From a virus, in IMG/VR virus record IMGVR_UViG_3300028394_000076, positions 1 to 64,000 of that record: DNA of 64,000 nucleotides; one strand, given 5' to 3'. Position 1 is the first letter of the stretch, and every line of letters begins with the position of its first letter. Below, in pieces: positions 33,539-41,500 of this stretch. The translations under genes were made by a program, and so were the position numbers. The notes under the pieces were generated by a model. The model saw only the letters and a list, made by a program, of their open reading frames with translations. It was not told the origin of the DNA and did not search any database.

Positions 33539-33778
33539 ATGGGACCAATCGAAAAAAAAATCTTAGAATTATCAAAAACAGAAGGACTTTCTGAAGAAAC
33601 TTTAATGACTTTAACTATTTTGAAAAATCAAGTTAAAGATGATGAACGAAGACTTGCAAACAATGCGTATGAAAAAGGTTTTCACGATAAAGAAATGAAT
33701 AGAAAACCTACTTGGAATTACTTTGAAAATAATTATAGTAGTTATTTGTCAAATATTAAATTTGGTCAGATAAGTTAA
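33539..33778 (+). CDS. Small helical protein of unknown function
   Basis: This 79-residue protein (IEKKILELSKTEGLSEETL, then ERRLANNAYEKGFHDKEM) lacks the leader. It ends just before a host-type promoter, so it is probably the last gene of the preceding operon. No family is recognised. Confidence 0.5.
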   Translation: MGPIEKKILELSKTEGLSEETLMTLTILKNQVKDDERRLANNAYEKGFHDKEMNRKPTWNYFENNYSSYLSNIKFGQIS

Positions 33779-33792
33779 TTTTTGTATCTTTG
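33761..33792 (+). promoter_or_regulatory. Bacteroidota-type promoter (TTTG / TATCTTTG)
   Basis: TTTG at 33761-33764 and TATCTTTG at 33785-33792, spaced by 20 bp. The -7 box ends 4 nt before the ATG at 33797. Confidence 0.75.
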
Positions 33793-33796
33793 TGAT

Positions 33797-34081
33797 ATGG
33801 AAGACTTAACTAAACTTGAATTACCCGAAATTAAAATTCTTTGTAAACAATACGGAATAAGTATTGTTGGAGATCAAAAATCTTTAATCAAAAAACTCAA
33901 ATATTTCTTAGAACCTATTGGAGATGTGTTAAACACGCATCCTGGAAGAAAATTAACTAATGGTAAAAAAATTGTTGGAGTTAAAGTTAACAACCAAGAA
34001 GAAATTAATTCTATTAATAAGAAAAAGGGCCAATTTTTATATTATTCTTTGGGTTATCACTATTATATTGTGACAGAATAA
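33797..34081 (+). CDS. SAP-domain protein
   Basis: The start is at ATG 33797, 4 nt after a strong host-type -7 box; an ATG at 33782 lies in the promoter. The 94-residue protein begins with a SAP-like helix-turn-helix motif (LTKLELPEIKILCKQYGI, then KKLKYFLEP), which usually binds DNA. A second small domain (KIVGVKVNNQEEI, ending YYSLGYHYYIVTE) follows. It is probably an early DNA-binding protein. Confidence 0.6.
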   Translation: MEDLTKLELPEIKILCKQYGISIVGDQKSLIKKLKYFLEPIGDVLNTHPGRKLTNGKKIVGVKVNNQEEINSINKKKGQFLYYSLGYHYYIVTE

Positions 34082-34092
34082 TAAAACCATGA

Positions 34093-34101
34093 TATTTATT
34101 A
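34093..34101 (+). promoter_or_regulatory. TATTTATTA start-site box
   Basis: A perfect 9-mer ending 12 nt before the ATG at 34114. Confidence 0.5.
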
Positions 34102-34113
34102 AATAAAATTGAT

Positions 34114-34494
34114 ATGAAAAAACAAATACTTGAAGAACTAAAAGAGATGAGGTATCTTTTTAATTACGATAGAGGAAAAATTATTTCTGAACAAAATCAA
34201 AACCTTAATGAAATGATTGATTTAGAAAAAGGGTCTTTTGGTTATGATTTAGAAGAAGACGCTTTTGGTGCTTATGAAGATGAATTAGAAGAAGAAATTG
34301 ATTTTGAAGTTCCTACTATGGAGCCAGGAACAAAAGAAAAAGAAAGGACAATTACAAAACCTGGAACCAAACCCGATAAGGATTCACCATACAAACCTAA
34401 ACCTGGACCAAAGAAAAAACCAAAAGCTAAAAAAGGTGATATGCCTGATTGGTTAAGTTTTGATGAACTTGGAATTAATCTTAAACGAAAATGA
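34114..34494 (+). CDS. Acidic protein with leader-like N-terminus
   Basis: This 126-residue protein has a leader-type start (ILEELKEMRYLFNYDRGK, ending IISEQN), an acidic middle and a Pro/Lys-rich tail (KPKPGPKKKPKAKKGD). It overlaps the next gene by ATGA, so the two are co-translated. The leader and its position before a conserved virion protein suggest a head or scaffold component. Confidence 0.5.
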   Translation: MKKQILEELKEMRYLFNYDRGKIISEQNQNLNEMIDLEKGSFGYDLEEDAFGAYEDELEEEIDFEVPTMEPGTKEKERTITKPGTKPDKDSPYKPKPGPKKKPKAKKGDMPDWLSFDELGINLKRK

Positions 34495-35738
34495 GGAATA
34501 TTAAAAAAAGACTATATACGGAAGTAATCTCCAAAAAAGATTTATTAAGGATTATGGAAGCACCAATTGACTACGAAGGACCTGAAAGAATGGCTGGAGA
34601 TGTTGAGAGAAAAATTACGGGAAGAGAAACCCCGTATCATGGATTTTCTGCAATTCCAAATATGGATAGAGACTTTATCGAGTTAATATCTTCAAAAAGA
34701 TTCAAGGACTCAGTTGATAAAGTTAGAACGGCAATGGGGGACACAAGAACAATTCAAGGTTCAAACGCTCTTATGCAATTGATGGGGACTGTTGGTCAGG
34801 CAATGCAAAAACTTGTTATGATTCAAAATCAAAGCAAAAAACAACTTGAAGATTTGGCCATTGAGTTGGTTAAAAATGAGTTAGGTATACCTGATGATGC
34901 AATGCAATTCAAAGCTGAACTTGTATCGCAACCTATGGGAGCAGCTGAAGGGATGCAAAGTGAGTCTGAAATGCCAAGTGAGGAAGAGGTTGAAGAATTA
35001 ATGGGAGATATGGAAAACTTTAATTTGGAAAGAGAAAAAAGAAGATTCATTAATTCACTTATTCAAGGGGCCGCTTTTAAAGGGGGACACATGTATAATC
35101 TTGTTAAAAATGAGATCAATGACATTAATCCACAACTTATGAACCTATACGCTGTGACACAATCTTTAATGGAACACGCATATTGGATATTTCCTAACAT
35201 GGAAGGAATGGCCGGTGGTGGTGGTGGACAAATGGGACAATCAGAAGTTGATGAAGAAACAGATCCACCAACAGTAAGTGCTAAGGCAGTTACATTCCCA
35301 TTATTGGTTCATGAATTAGTAAAGGGAGTATATGAGATTTTTGGAACACACGGATTACCTGACGACCCAAGACAACAAGAAATGATATTAAACGCTGAAG
35401 ATACCTTACCAGCGGAAATATGGGACTCAAGGTTGGGTCCTATTTTTTGGGAAAAGTTTATGGCTTCATATCCAATTGAATTGTTTGATGAAGACAAAAA
35501 ACACATACAACATTATTTGTTTATGCGATTCTCGGCATTAAATGCGGAAGAGTTCATGAAGGTATCAAAAATGATTTTAAAAGGAGATCCATTAGGACAA
35601 CAATTTATTCAAGGAATGGTCAATGAGATTGTTAAAGATCTAAAAGATAAAGACTATAACGATGCCATGGGTTATGATGAAGATGATGAAGATGATGATG
35701 ATTTGAGTGGGGTTGACTTTAGTGATTTGGGACTTTAA
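34491..35738 (+). CDS. Conserved large-phage virion-type protein of unknown function
   Basis: This 415-residue protein has a basic leader-like start (RNIKKRLYTEVISKKDLLRI). The body looks conserved: KRFKDSVDKVRTAMG, QLEDLAIELVKNELGIP, EKRRFINSLIQGAAFKG, then FPLLVHELVKGVYEIF and IWDSRLGPIFWEKF. I recall proteins of this pattern in marine phage genomes, without a role. A poly-acidic C-terminus follows. It is probably structural. Its stop codon lies within the loop of a perfect terminator. Confidence 0.5.
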   Translation: MRNIKKRLYTEVISKKDLLRIMEAPIDYEGPERMAGDVERKITGRETPYHGFSAIPNMDRDFIELISSKRFKDSVDKVRTAMGDTRTIQGSNALMQLMGTVGQAMQKLVMIQNQSKKQLEDLAIELVKNELGIPDDAMQFKAELVSQPMGAAEGMQSESEMPSEEEVEELMGDMENFNLEREKRRFINSLIQGAAFKGGHMYNLVKNEINDINPQLMNLYAVTQSLMEHAYWIFPNMEGMAGGGGGQMGQSEVDEETDPPTVSAKAVTFPLLVHELVKGVYEIFGTHGLPDDPRQQEMILNAEDTLPAEIWDSRLGPIFWEKFMASYPIELFDEDKKHIQHYLFMRFSALNAEEFMKVSKMILKGDPLGQQFIQGMVNEIVKDLKDKDYNDAMGYDEDDEDDDDLSGVDFSDLGL

Positions 35739-35755
35739 TAAGTCCCATTTTTTTT
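35728..35755 (+). terminator. Rho-independent terminator overlapping a stop codon
   Basis: TGGGACTT (35728-35735) pairs with AAGTCCCA (35740-35747). The loop TAAT contains the TAA stop of the preceding gene, and eight T residues follow. Confidence 0.9.
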
Positions 35756-35794
35756 ATAAGGAATTTTTTCCTATAATTATTAAAAATGTGAAGT

Positions 35795-36091
35795 ATGAAA
35801 AATATTGATTGTGAAATTTACATAAAACAACTTATTACTTTTTTTGAAAAAAATCCAGGTGATTTAATGATGCTAATAGGGGATGTTCAAAAAGAAGAGT
35901 TTTATAAAAAGTTAAGGGAAAAATGTGAAAAAAATGTTGATGATGGAATTGACCATAGTTTAAATAAACAACAAATTATTGATATTGTTATGGAATTAAA
36001 AATTCCTGAACTATTTGAAAAACCAAATCCTAAGTTAGTTGTGGAAGGATATGTTCAAAAAACAAAATGGGGTAAAATAATTTTAAATTAA
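35795..36091 (+). CDS. Small unknown protein
   Basis: This 98-residue helical protein (EIYIKQLITFFEKNPGDL, then FYKKLREKCEKNVDDG) has a basic C-terminus, GYVQKTKWGKIILN. It stands alone between a terminator and a strong host-type promoter. No family is recognised. Confidence 0.5.
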   Translation: MKNIDCEIYIKQLITFFEKNPGDLMMLIGDVQKEEFYKKLREKCEKNVDDGIDHSLNKQQIIDIVMELKIPELFEKPNPKLVVEGYVQKTKWGKIILN

Positions 36092-36105
36092 TTCTTTAAA
36101 AAAGT

Positions 36106-36135
36106 TTTGTATTTAATAAAAAACGCATATCTTTG
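36106..36135 (+). promoter_or_regulatory. Strong Bacteroidota-type promoter (TTTG / TATCTTTG)
   Basis: TTTG at 36106-36109 and TATCTTTG at 36128-36135, spaced by 18 bp. It serves the small gene at 36159 and the DUF932 gene. Confidence 0.75.
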
Positions 36136-36158
36136 TAATGTGATAAACGAGAAACAAA

Positions 36159-36281
36159 ATGAAAACAATAGAACTTACTATGAATGAGATATGGATGGCA
36201 ACTAGGCCAACCATTCAAAAAAGTAAGAAATCCTATACTCGTAAAACCAAACACAAAAACAAAGAAAATTATAAACTATGA
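36159..36281 (+). CDS. 40-residue basic peptide upstream of DUF932 gene
   Basis: A short gene starting MKTIELTMNEIWMATRP with a very basic tail. It is the first frame after a strong promoter, and its stop overlaps the DUF932 start (ATGA). It may be a small regulator or a leader whose translation couples to the next gene. Confidence 0.45.
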   Translation: MKTIELTMNEIWMATRPTIQKSKKSYTRKTKHKNKENYKL

Positions 36282-37036
36282 TATACACTCCAGAATTAAT
36301 CAAATCAATTGCTCCGGCAGTATTCGCAACATCACCATCTCCCAAAATGACGAACAAATATGAGTTCGTTCCAACCAACGAGGTAATGGATATGTTCGAC
36401 CGTGAAGGATGGCAATTATCGTCAGTAAAACAATCAGGTCGTGGGATTCACGGAGTCCACGAACTTAAGTATCGCAACGGACAACTACCAAAAGTTGGGG
36501 ACACAGTTGTTGAAGCAATCATCCGTAACTCTCACGATGGATCGGCAACTTTCTCAATGGGAGCAGGGTTATTTAGGGTTTGTTGTTCAAACGGACTTAC
36601 AGTTCCTACATCAGTGGCAGAACGATTCTCAATTAGACACAATCACTTTTCATTTGACGATGTTAGAGCTTTGGCCGAGGACTTCTCTAAGAAACTCCCA
36701 AGAATAGAACAATCGGTTACTAGAATGATGGAAAAGGAGTTAACTGAAAAAGAAAAACTTCGTTTAATCAAAGAAGCTATTAAGATTCGTTGGACTGTTG
36801 GAAATAGTCCTGAATCAATTGACATTACAGACCTTCTAACACCGTTTAGACCTGAGGATGAGGGAAGTGATCTTTGGACAGTGTTTAACGTGATTCAAGA
36901 GAAGATGACTAAAGGTGGGTTCACTTACAAAACACCAAGAGGGAGACAAACAACTCTTCGTGGTATTAAGAGTATCCAAGCGACAAATCGTTTAAACACT
37001 AAACTTTGGGAAGCAGCAGAATTAATGTTGGTTTAA
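36278..37036 (+). CDS. DUF932 protein
   Basis: This 252-residue protein matches the DUF932 (phage/plasmid-like, TIGR03299-type) pattern: EFVPTNEVMDMFDREGW, IRNSHDGSATFSMGAGLF, RVCCSNGLTVPT, then a helical C-terminus. Such proteins are common on plasmids and phages and probably act on nucleic acids, but their reaction is unknown. It is followed by a perfect terminator, forming a two-gene early-type unit. Confidence 0.8.
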   Translation: MIYTPELIKSIAPAVFATSPSPKMTNKYEFVPTNEVMDMFDREGWQLSSVKQSGRGIHGVHELKYRNGQLPKVGDTVVEAIIRNSHDGSATFSMGAGLFRVCCSNGLTVPTSVAERFSIRHNHFSFDDVRALAEDFSKKLPRIEQSVTRMMEKELTEKEKLRLIKEAIKIRWTVGNSPESIDITDLLTPFRPEDEGSDLWTVFNVIQEKMTKGGFTYKTPRGRQTTLRGIKSIQATNRLNTKLWEAAELMLV

Positions 37037-37043
37037 AAACTAT

Positions 37044-37066
37044 GGGGACATTAAAGTCCCCTTTTT
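37044..37066 (+). terminator. Rho-independent terminator
   Basis: GGGGAC (37044-37049) pairs with GTCCCC (37056-37061), followed by five T residues. Confidence 0.85.
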
Positions 37067-37071
37067 GTATT

Positions 37072-37419
37072 ATGGAAAAATTTAAACACGAAGAAAGATT
37101 TTTAGAAAATATATTTAAAACAAATGAAAATTTATTTTCAATTATGGAATTATCTGAAGGTCATGGATTGTCCCCAAATGAGTTGAAATCAAAAACAAAG
37201 TTCACAGAGTTTTTTTCTGATTCTATACAATATTTAGACGGAACAACTAATTTAGATTCCATTTATATGTTTGATAGTGACATTTACATATATTTATCTA
37301 AAAGTGATCCAACAATCTCTTCTTTTTCTTGTAAAATTTATTATCCTATAAGAAAGAAAAAAGATGTTGAGTTTTTTATATTAAACTTAAAAAAATTAAA
37401 AAAAAATTATGGAAATTAG
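37072..37419 (+). CDS. Unknown protein upstream of thioredoxin
   Basis: The start is at ATG 37072, just after the terminator; upstream in-frame Met codons lie in the terminator or the previous gene. The 115-residue protein begins MEKFKHEERFLENIF and contains DSIYMFDSDIYIYLSKSD. It overlaps the thioredoxin gene by 11 nt. The function is unknown. Confidence 0.45.
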   Translation: MEKFKHEERFLENIFKTNENLFSIMELSEGHGLSPNELKSKTKFTEFFSDSIQYLDGTTNLDSIYMFDSDIYIYLSKSDPTISSFSCKIYYPIRKKKDVEFFILNLKKLKKNYGN

Positions 37420-37726
37420 TGGTATAGATTTAAAAGAAAAAATTAAAAATGGTGAAAAATTAATTGTTGAGTTTTGGGCTGAGTGGTGTGGACCATGTAG
37501 AGTAATGAAACCTATATTTGAAAGAGTTGCGAATAGTAATGAAAATGATGGCGTTAAAATGTATACAATGGATATTGACCTTAATAAAGAGGTTGCTATT
37601 GGATTTGGCGTTAGAAGTATTCCTACAATTAAAGTTTTTAATGGTGGATCAGTTATTGGAACCAAAGTTGGAGTGTTAAATGAAACATCCATAAAAGATT
37701 TAGTAAAAGAATTAATAAATGAATAA
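37409..37726 (+). CDS. trxA: Thioredoxin
   Basis: This 105-residue protein has the classic active site WCGPC (C27, C30) in FWAEWCGPCRVMKPI, the cis-Pro loop RSIPTIKVF and a full thioredoxin fold length. It is a likely electron donor for ribonucleotide reductase. It overlaps both neighbours and pairs with the glutaredoxin-like gene just downstream, a combination that suggests dNTP supply. Confidence 0.9.
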   Translation: MEISGIDLKEKIKNGEKLIVEFWAEWCGPCRVMKPIFERVANSNENDGVKMYTMDIDLNKEVAIGFGVRSIPTIKVFNGGSVIGTKVGVLNETSIKDLVKELINE

Positions 37727-38006
37727 GATTGCAGTTATTTTTACAATGAAAGGGTGTCCCCATTGTGTTATTCTTAAAGAAATGTTAGAAGACGAAAATA
37801 TTGATTATGTTGATAGAGACATTTATGAATTTGAGGAAGAATATAATATGTTTGTGGAGGCAACAGGAAGTGACTATGTTCCCGCATTTATGTTAGTTGA
37901 AGATTTTGAAAGTGAAAACCCAACGACAGATTTATTTGCTCCAGACAGAGACTTTCAAGATATTCACGAAGGATTAACAATAATCAAAGAGTTTTACGAA
38001 AGATAA
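37719..38006 (+). CDS. Glutaredoxin-like protein
   Basis: This 95-residue protein begins IAVIFTMKGCPHCVILKEML, a CPHC active site (C13, C16), and has a VPAF cis-Pro motif. The CPHC form is unusual compared with CPYC. It overlaps the thioredoxin gene by 8 nt. It probably reduces disulfides in ribonucleotide reductase or virion proteins. Confidence 0.8.
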   Translation: MNKIAVIFTMKGCPHCVILKEMLEDENIDYVDRDIYEFEEEYNMFVEATGSDYVPAFMLVEDFESENPTTDLFAPDRDFQDIHEGLTIIKEFYER

Positions 38007-38012
38007 TAAAAT

Positions 38013-38037
38013 CCCCTCTTAACGGAGGGGTTTTTTT
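38013..38037 (+). terminator. Rho-independent terminator between convergent genes
   Basis: CCCCTC (38013-38018) pairs with GAGGGG (38025-38030), followed by seven T residues. The hairpin can also serve the minus-strand gene that ends at 38036. Confidence 0.85.
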
Positions 38038-38731
38038 ATAATAATACCACATCTTTTAGTCGATCTTGAACCAAGTATGGTTTATTTTTTGTTTGATCAA
38101 AAACATCGTGGAAAAACTCGTAATCGGCAAATCTTTCATTAAAGGACTCCAAGTCCATATCAAACACATCTAAAACCAAACTTTCAATTTTATCGTTATC
38201 GACATATGAATTACAAGATACTTTAATTTTGCGATCCCCATCTTCATTTTCTTCATTAGTATAGTATAAATAAACTTGATCTACATTAAGTAATGAATAC
38301 ATATGGTTAAACATATATTGTGAGTAATAAACAATTGATCTACCGCACCCTAAACTATGTCCATATGGAAACTCTGAACTACAAGTTAGTTCAGAAATCG
38401 GTTCGTCTTCAATGGTGTATACATCCTTATGTGTTGAAATCCATTTATTATCAAAATTCTTAATATCTTGATCGTATTTGATAATATCAATTACGTTTAA
38501 ATTTTTTCTGTTAACTTCTGTTAACACATCATCAAACCAATTTGAAAAATCAGTTTTTATTTCATTTAAATCCAACACTTCTTTACTCGTTGTTTGGCCA
38601 TTTACGACCACAAAGGTTTCACAATCTGTTACTTGGATTACTGTGTTGTCCTTCTTATCAAATTTAGAAAGGATGTAGTCGGCAAATAGATTCACAAAGT
38701 ATCTTCGTGTGTTTTTTTCTAATTTTCTCAT
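38036..38731 (-). CDS. Unknown acidic protein, faintly SAM-synthetase-like
   Basis: This 231-residue protein has an N-terminal part with ADYILSKFDKKD and CETFVVVNGQTTSKEVLD. That recalls the first domain of S-adenosylmethionine synthetase (CETxxxxGxVxVxGEITT), but catalytic His, Lys and Asp motifs are missing or degenerate. The rest (KVSCNSYVDNDKIESLV, VFDMDLESF) is acidic. It is either a degenerate paralogue or unrelated. It follows the 38781 gene on the minus strand. Confidence 0.35.
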   Translation of the reverse strand: MRKLEKNTRRYFVNLFADYILSKFDKKDNTVIQVTDCETFVVVNGQTTSKEVLDLNEIKTDFSNWFDDVLTEVNRKNLNVIDIIKYDQDIKNFDNKWISTHKDVYTIEDEPISELTCSSEFPYGHSLGCGRSIVYYSQYMFNHMYSLLNVDQVYLYYTNEENEDGDRKIKVSCNSYVDNDKIESLVLDVFDMDLESFNERFADYEFFHDVFDQTKNKPYLVQDRLKDVVLL

Positions 38732-38770
38732 ATTTTTTATTTTTATAATTAATATGAGTTTTATTTGGAT

Positions 38771-38779
38771 TTATAAATA
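38771..38779 (-). promoter_or_regulatory. TATTTATAA box (minus strand)
   Basis: TATTTATAA on the minus strand, about 40 nt before the ATG at 38731. The distance is longer than usual. Confidence 0.3.
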
Positions 38780-38780
38780 G

Positions 38781-39911
38781 TTAGATATAATCATCAAACA
38801 TTTCGTTTATATATTTTTGAGTTGTGGACCAATCTGGATAATCAGGGGTTGTAAAATTTATACATTCATAATCCTGATCGTAGATTAATTGTTTCATCAA
38901 AGTAGTATACCTACCAAAATGGTCTAAATATGAATCTGAATACGATTGACCTTTATTTAATTCTAAAAATAAAGTGATGTTCCCAACAAAATCTCTAATT
39001 TTAATATAATTTAAGTATGTGGTTACTTTTTTACCATCCGATTTGGTGGTTTCTTTTGGGACCTCATCAATTTTTCCTTCAAAGTATTCGTCTAAACCAT
39101 TATATACTAATTCATATATTTCATTTTCATATGCAGAATTATAAGCGTTCCAGTAAATATTTCTTAATTCTTGACCTAATTCACTTAAATCATTTTTACA
39201 TAGTTCATTTATTGCGTCGGAATCTTTAATTAATTCATTTAAGTCTTCAGCTTGAATTTTAAAATAACCTTCAGTTCCCTGTTCTTCTGATAAACTTTCA
39301 AAAAAATCAGAGTTATAATCCTCTAAAGATAACTCAACATTACCAATTTCTTTAAAAATGGCATCTTTTAAATTAATGGTATTTTTTTCATTTAAATCGT
39401 CAATAACATCAGATGGTTTTGTATCAACATCAAAATACCAATCGTGACCTAAACCATCTTCACTAAATATTTGTTTTGCAACATCTTCAGGAGAACTATC
39501 ACGACGGGAGTAACCACAAAAGAAATCAGATAACTCATCTCTATCATTACCTAAATATAGATAGAACCCATCAGGTCTAATTTCAACATCACCTAAAATG
39601 TTGCTTGTAATATATTTAACGGTATTTTCATAGTTATATTCTAAACCATGTAGTAGATAATTATTCGTAAACTCTTCTGGAACAGACTTATAGTCTAAAT
39701 TATCCATAATACCATTCTCAACCAAATAATCAAACAATTCATTACTAAAATCATCAGGAGGAATTTCTCTTAAATCAATATCCTCTAAAAGATTGTATCT
39801 TTTTATAAGTTTAAAAAAATTTATTAATGTATTGAAATATGGTTTTATCTCATCTTCATACTCACCATCATTAAATGATTCTATTAAATTTTTTACCCTC
39901 GCTAAACTCAT
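38781..39911 (-). CDS. Acidic protein with leader-like N-terminus
   Basis: I place the start at ATG 39911 (MSLARVKNLIESFNDGE). It lies 3 nt after a TATTTATAC box and is preferred over ATG 39935, which is upstream of the box. The 376-residue protein is strongly acidic and mostly helical, with no recognised domain. The N-terminus resembles the leader of the gene at 28453 (MSLRFTNLLRDLIVES). It may be an acidic internal virion protein. Confidence 0.45.
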   Translation of the reverse strand: MSLARVKNLIESFNDGEYEDEIKPYFNTLINFFKLIKRYNLLEDIDLREIPPDDFSNELFDYLVENGIMDNLDYKSVPEEFTNNYLLHGLEYNYENTVKYITSNILGDVEIRPDGFYLYLGNDRDELSDFFCGYSRRDSSPEDVAKQIFSEDGLGHDWYFDVDTKPSDVIDDLNEKNTINLKDAIFKEIGNVELSLEDYNSDFFESLSEEQGTEGYFKIQAEDLNELIKDSDAINELCKNDLSELGQELRNIYWNAYNSAYENEIYELVYNGLDEYFEGKIDEVPKETTKSDGKKVTTYLNYIKIRDFVGNITLFLELNKGQSYSDSYLDHFGRYTTLMKQLIYDQDYECINFTTPDYPDWSTTQKYINEMFDDYI

Positions 39912-39914
39912 ATT

Positions 39915-39923
39915 GTATAAATA
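39915..39923 (-). promoter_or_regulatory. TATTTATAC start-site box (minus strand)
   Basis: TATTTATAC on the minus strand, 3 nt before ATG 39911. It decides the start of that gene. Confidence 0.5.
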
Positions 39924-39933
39924 TCTATTAAGC

Positions 39934-39958
39934 AAAAAAGGTGCCCCAACGGAACACC
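39934..39958 (-). terminator. Rho-independent terminator (minus strand)
   Basis: On the minus strand GGTGTTCC pairs with GGGGCACC (two G-T pairs) around GTT, followed by six T residues. It ends the 51-residue gene at 39983-40138. Confidence 0.7.
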
Positions 39959-39982
39959 CTTATCTCGATGATACAAAAAATA

Positions 39983-40138
39983 TTATCTTCTATAATATTT
40001 GTTGATGATTTTTTTCACATTCTCTTGAACATTTGAACCATTTGATGGTTGTTGAGGTTGTGCTTGAGGTTGTGCTTGAGGTTGTGCTTGAGGTTGTTGA
40101 GCCTGTTGATTAGCTTTGTTTTTACATCCGCAACTCAT
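39983..40138 (-). CDS. 51-residue Gln/Pro repeat protein
   Basis: A short minus-strand gene starting MSCGCKNKANQQ, with four PQAQ-type repeats and a basic C-terminus, NVKKIINKYYRR. It has its own upstream box (40167-40175) and a downstream terminator, so it forms a complete unit. The Cys pair may bind a metal. The function is unknown. Confidence 0.5.
   Translation of the reverse strand: MSCGCKNKANQQAQQPQAQPQAQPQAQPQQPSNGSNVQENVKKIINKYYRR
40053..40098 (-). repeat. 12-bp tandem repeats (Gln-Ala-Gln-Pro)
   Basis: Four near-identical 12-nt units (GAGGTTGTGCTT on the plus strand) encode the Gln-Pro repeats of the gene at 39983-40138. Confidence 0.9.
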
Positions 40139-40166
40139 GATAAGTATTTTTAAGTGGTTTATTTAT

Positions 40167-40175
40167 CTATAAATA
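40167..40175 (-). promoter_or_regulatory. TATTTATAG box (minus strand)
   Basis: TATTTATAG on the minus strand, 28 nt before the ATG at 40138. Confidence 0.4.
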
Positions 40176-40232
40176 GTATACAAACAAACTTTAGTCCAAA
40201 AAAAATAAAAATCAATTATTTTTCTTTTGTTA

Positions 40233-40241
40233 TATTTATAA
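40233..40241 (+). promoter_or_regulatory. TATTTATAA start-site box
   Basis: TATTTATAA ends 4 nt before the ATG at 40246. Confidence 0.55.
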
Positions 40242-40245
40242 AAGT

Positions 40246-41460
40246 ATGTCAATAAAGAAGTTTTTTAAAAATTATATTGTAGAACAAGATGAAAACCTTG
40301 TTTCAATTTCTCCTGAGGATTATTTGGAATTATTAGAAAATGTTGGAGGAATTGCCGAAAGAATATCAAACCTAAAACCATATAGAGGTAAAGGTATTGT
40401 TATTACTGGATCAATAAATGTTACCAATTATAAAAATATTGGACCACTTACAGGTGTTGTAAGAGTAATGGGTAGATTAGATATTTCTCATACCAATGTT
40501 TCAAACCTTAATGGTATTACCATAGATGGTTATGTTAGTGATTATGGATCTTCTATGTGGAAGATTAAAATGCAACAAAAATTAAATGAAAAACTTTCAG
40601 ATTTGGATGAAAAAAGAAGAGAAGATGAGTGGAATGTTGAAAACCAAGATGATGAATCTGAAAGAACTGAAGCTGTATACAAATATTTAAATCAACATGG
40701 TGATGTGGATATGGTTGAAGACGACGAAGGAAATGAAGTTCCTGAAGATAAGTATTATATCAATCCTAATGGAAGGGCAACCTATGGTTACGGAAAACAA
40801 TATGAATGGTTAGGAGGTGGTAATGGGTTTAATCCCAATGAATATGATGTTTATACTGAAGATGAGGCAGATAGTGCCGCAAGACAAGCTGTTGAAAATT
40901 TAGTTGATGATTCAGGAATGGATGCGTTTAGTTCGTGGGCATTCAATGATGCTTTAAATGATAGACAATGGTATGATTGGTTATATGATTACTACGATGA
41001 TTATATTAGATCATCTCCTGAGGATTTTGATATACCTTTAGAACTATCAAATCAACAAATGACACAAGTTCAACAACTACAATCAAACATAGATTCACTT
41101 AATAAAAGATTAGAAAGTGAAGATTTACCTGATGAAAAATATGAAGAAATTGAAATAAAAATTGAAGGGTTGGAAGAAATAATTCAAGAAATCAATGATG
41201 ACCCACAAGGTGAATATGATGAAAGTTCAATTGAAAATGAAATTACAGGTAGAGTTGATGAATACAAAGACGACATTTTCGGGTTTATTGATCATTATGG
41301 TGAAGATAAAGACTTTATCATGGATTTTATTGATTTAGATAAACTAACGGAAATAGTCGTAAGTTCTGACGGATATGGTAGTATGTTAAATTCTTACGAT
41401 GGTGATTATGATACTTTTAATATAAATGGAACTGAGTATTACGTAATGAGGGTCAATTAG
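40246..41460 (+). CDS. Large acidic protein with leader-like N-terminus
   Basis: This 404-residue protein starts MSIKKFFKNYIVEQDENLV, a short basic amphipathic helix ending in VEQ. Residues 30-90 have a repeated beta pattern (GIVITGSINVTNYKNI, then LTGVVRVMGRLDISHT) that resembles a leucine-rich-like solenoid. The rest is acidic with a coiled coil at about residues 265-310. It resembles the minus-strand acidic proteins nearby in composition. It is probably a late virion protein. Confidence 0.45.
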   Translation: MSIKKFFKNYIVEQDENLVSISPEDYLELLENVGGIAERISNLKPYRGKGIVITGSINVTNYKNIGPLTGVVRVMGRLDISHTNVSNLNGITIDGYVSDYGSSMWKIKMQQKLNEKLSDLDEKRREDEWNVENQDDESERTEAVYKYLNQHGDVDMVEDDEGNEVPEDKYYINPNGRATYGYGKQYEWLGGGNGFNPNEYDVYTEDEADSAARQAVENLVDDSGMDAFSSWAFNDALNDRQWYDWLYDYYDDYIRSSPEDFDIPLELSNQQMTQVQQLQSNIDSLNKRLESEDLPDEKYEEIEIKIEGLEEIIQEINDDPQGEYDESSIENEITGRVDEYKDDIFGFIDHYGEDKDFIMDFIDLDKLTEIVVSSDGYGSMLNSYDGDYDTFNINGTEYYVMRVN

Positions 41461-41500
41461 CCCTTTATTTGTTTTATATTTTGCATTATTTTTATTTTTA

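Noticed and set aside
41449-41470. Terminator after the gene at 40246
   Set aside because: Only a 4-bp AGGG/CCCT stem with an 8-nt loop and an interrupted T tract; too weak to list.
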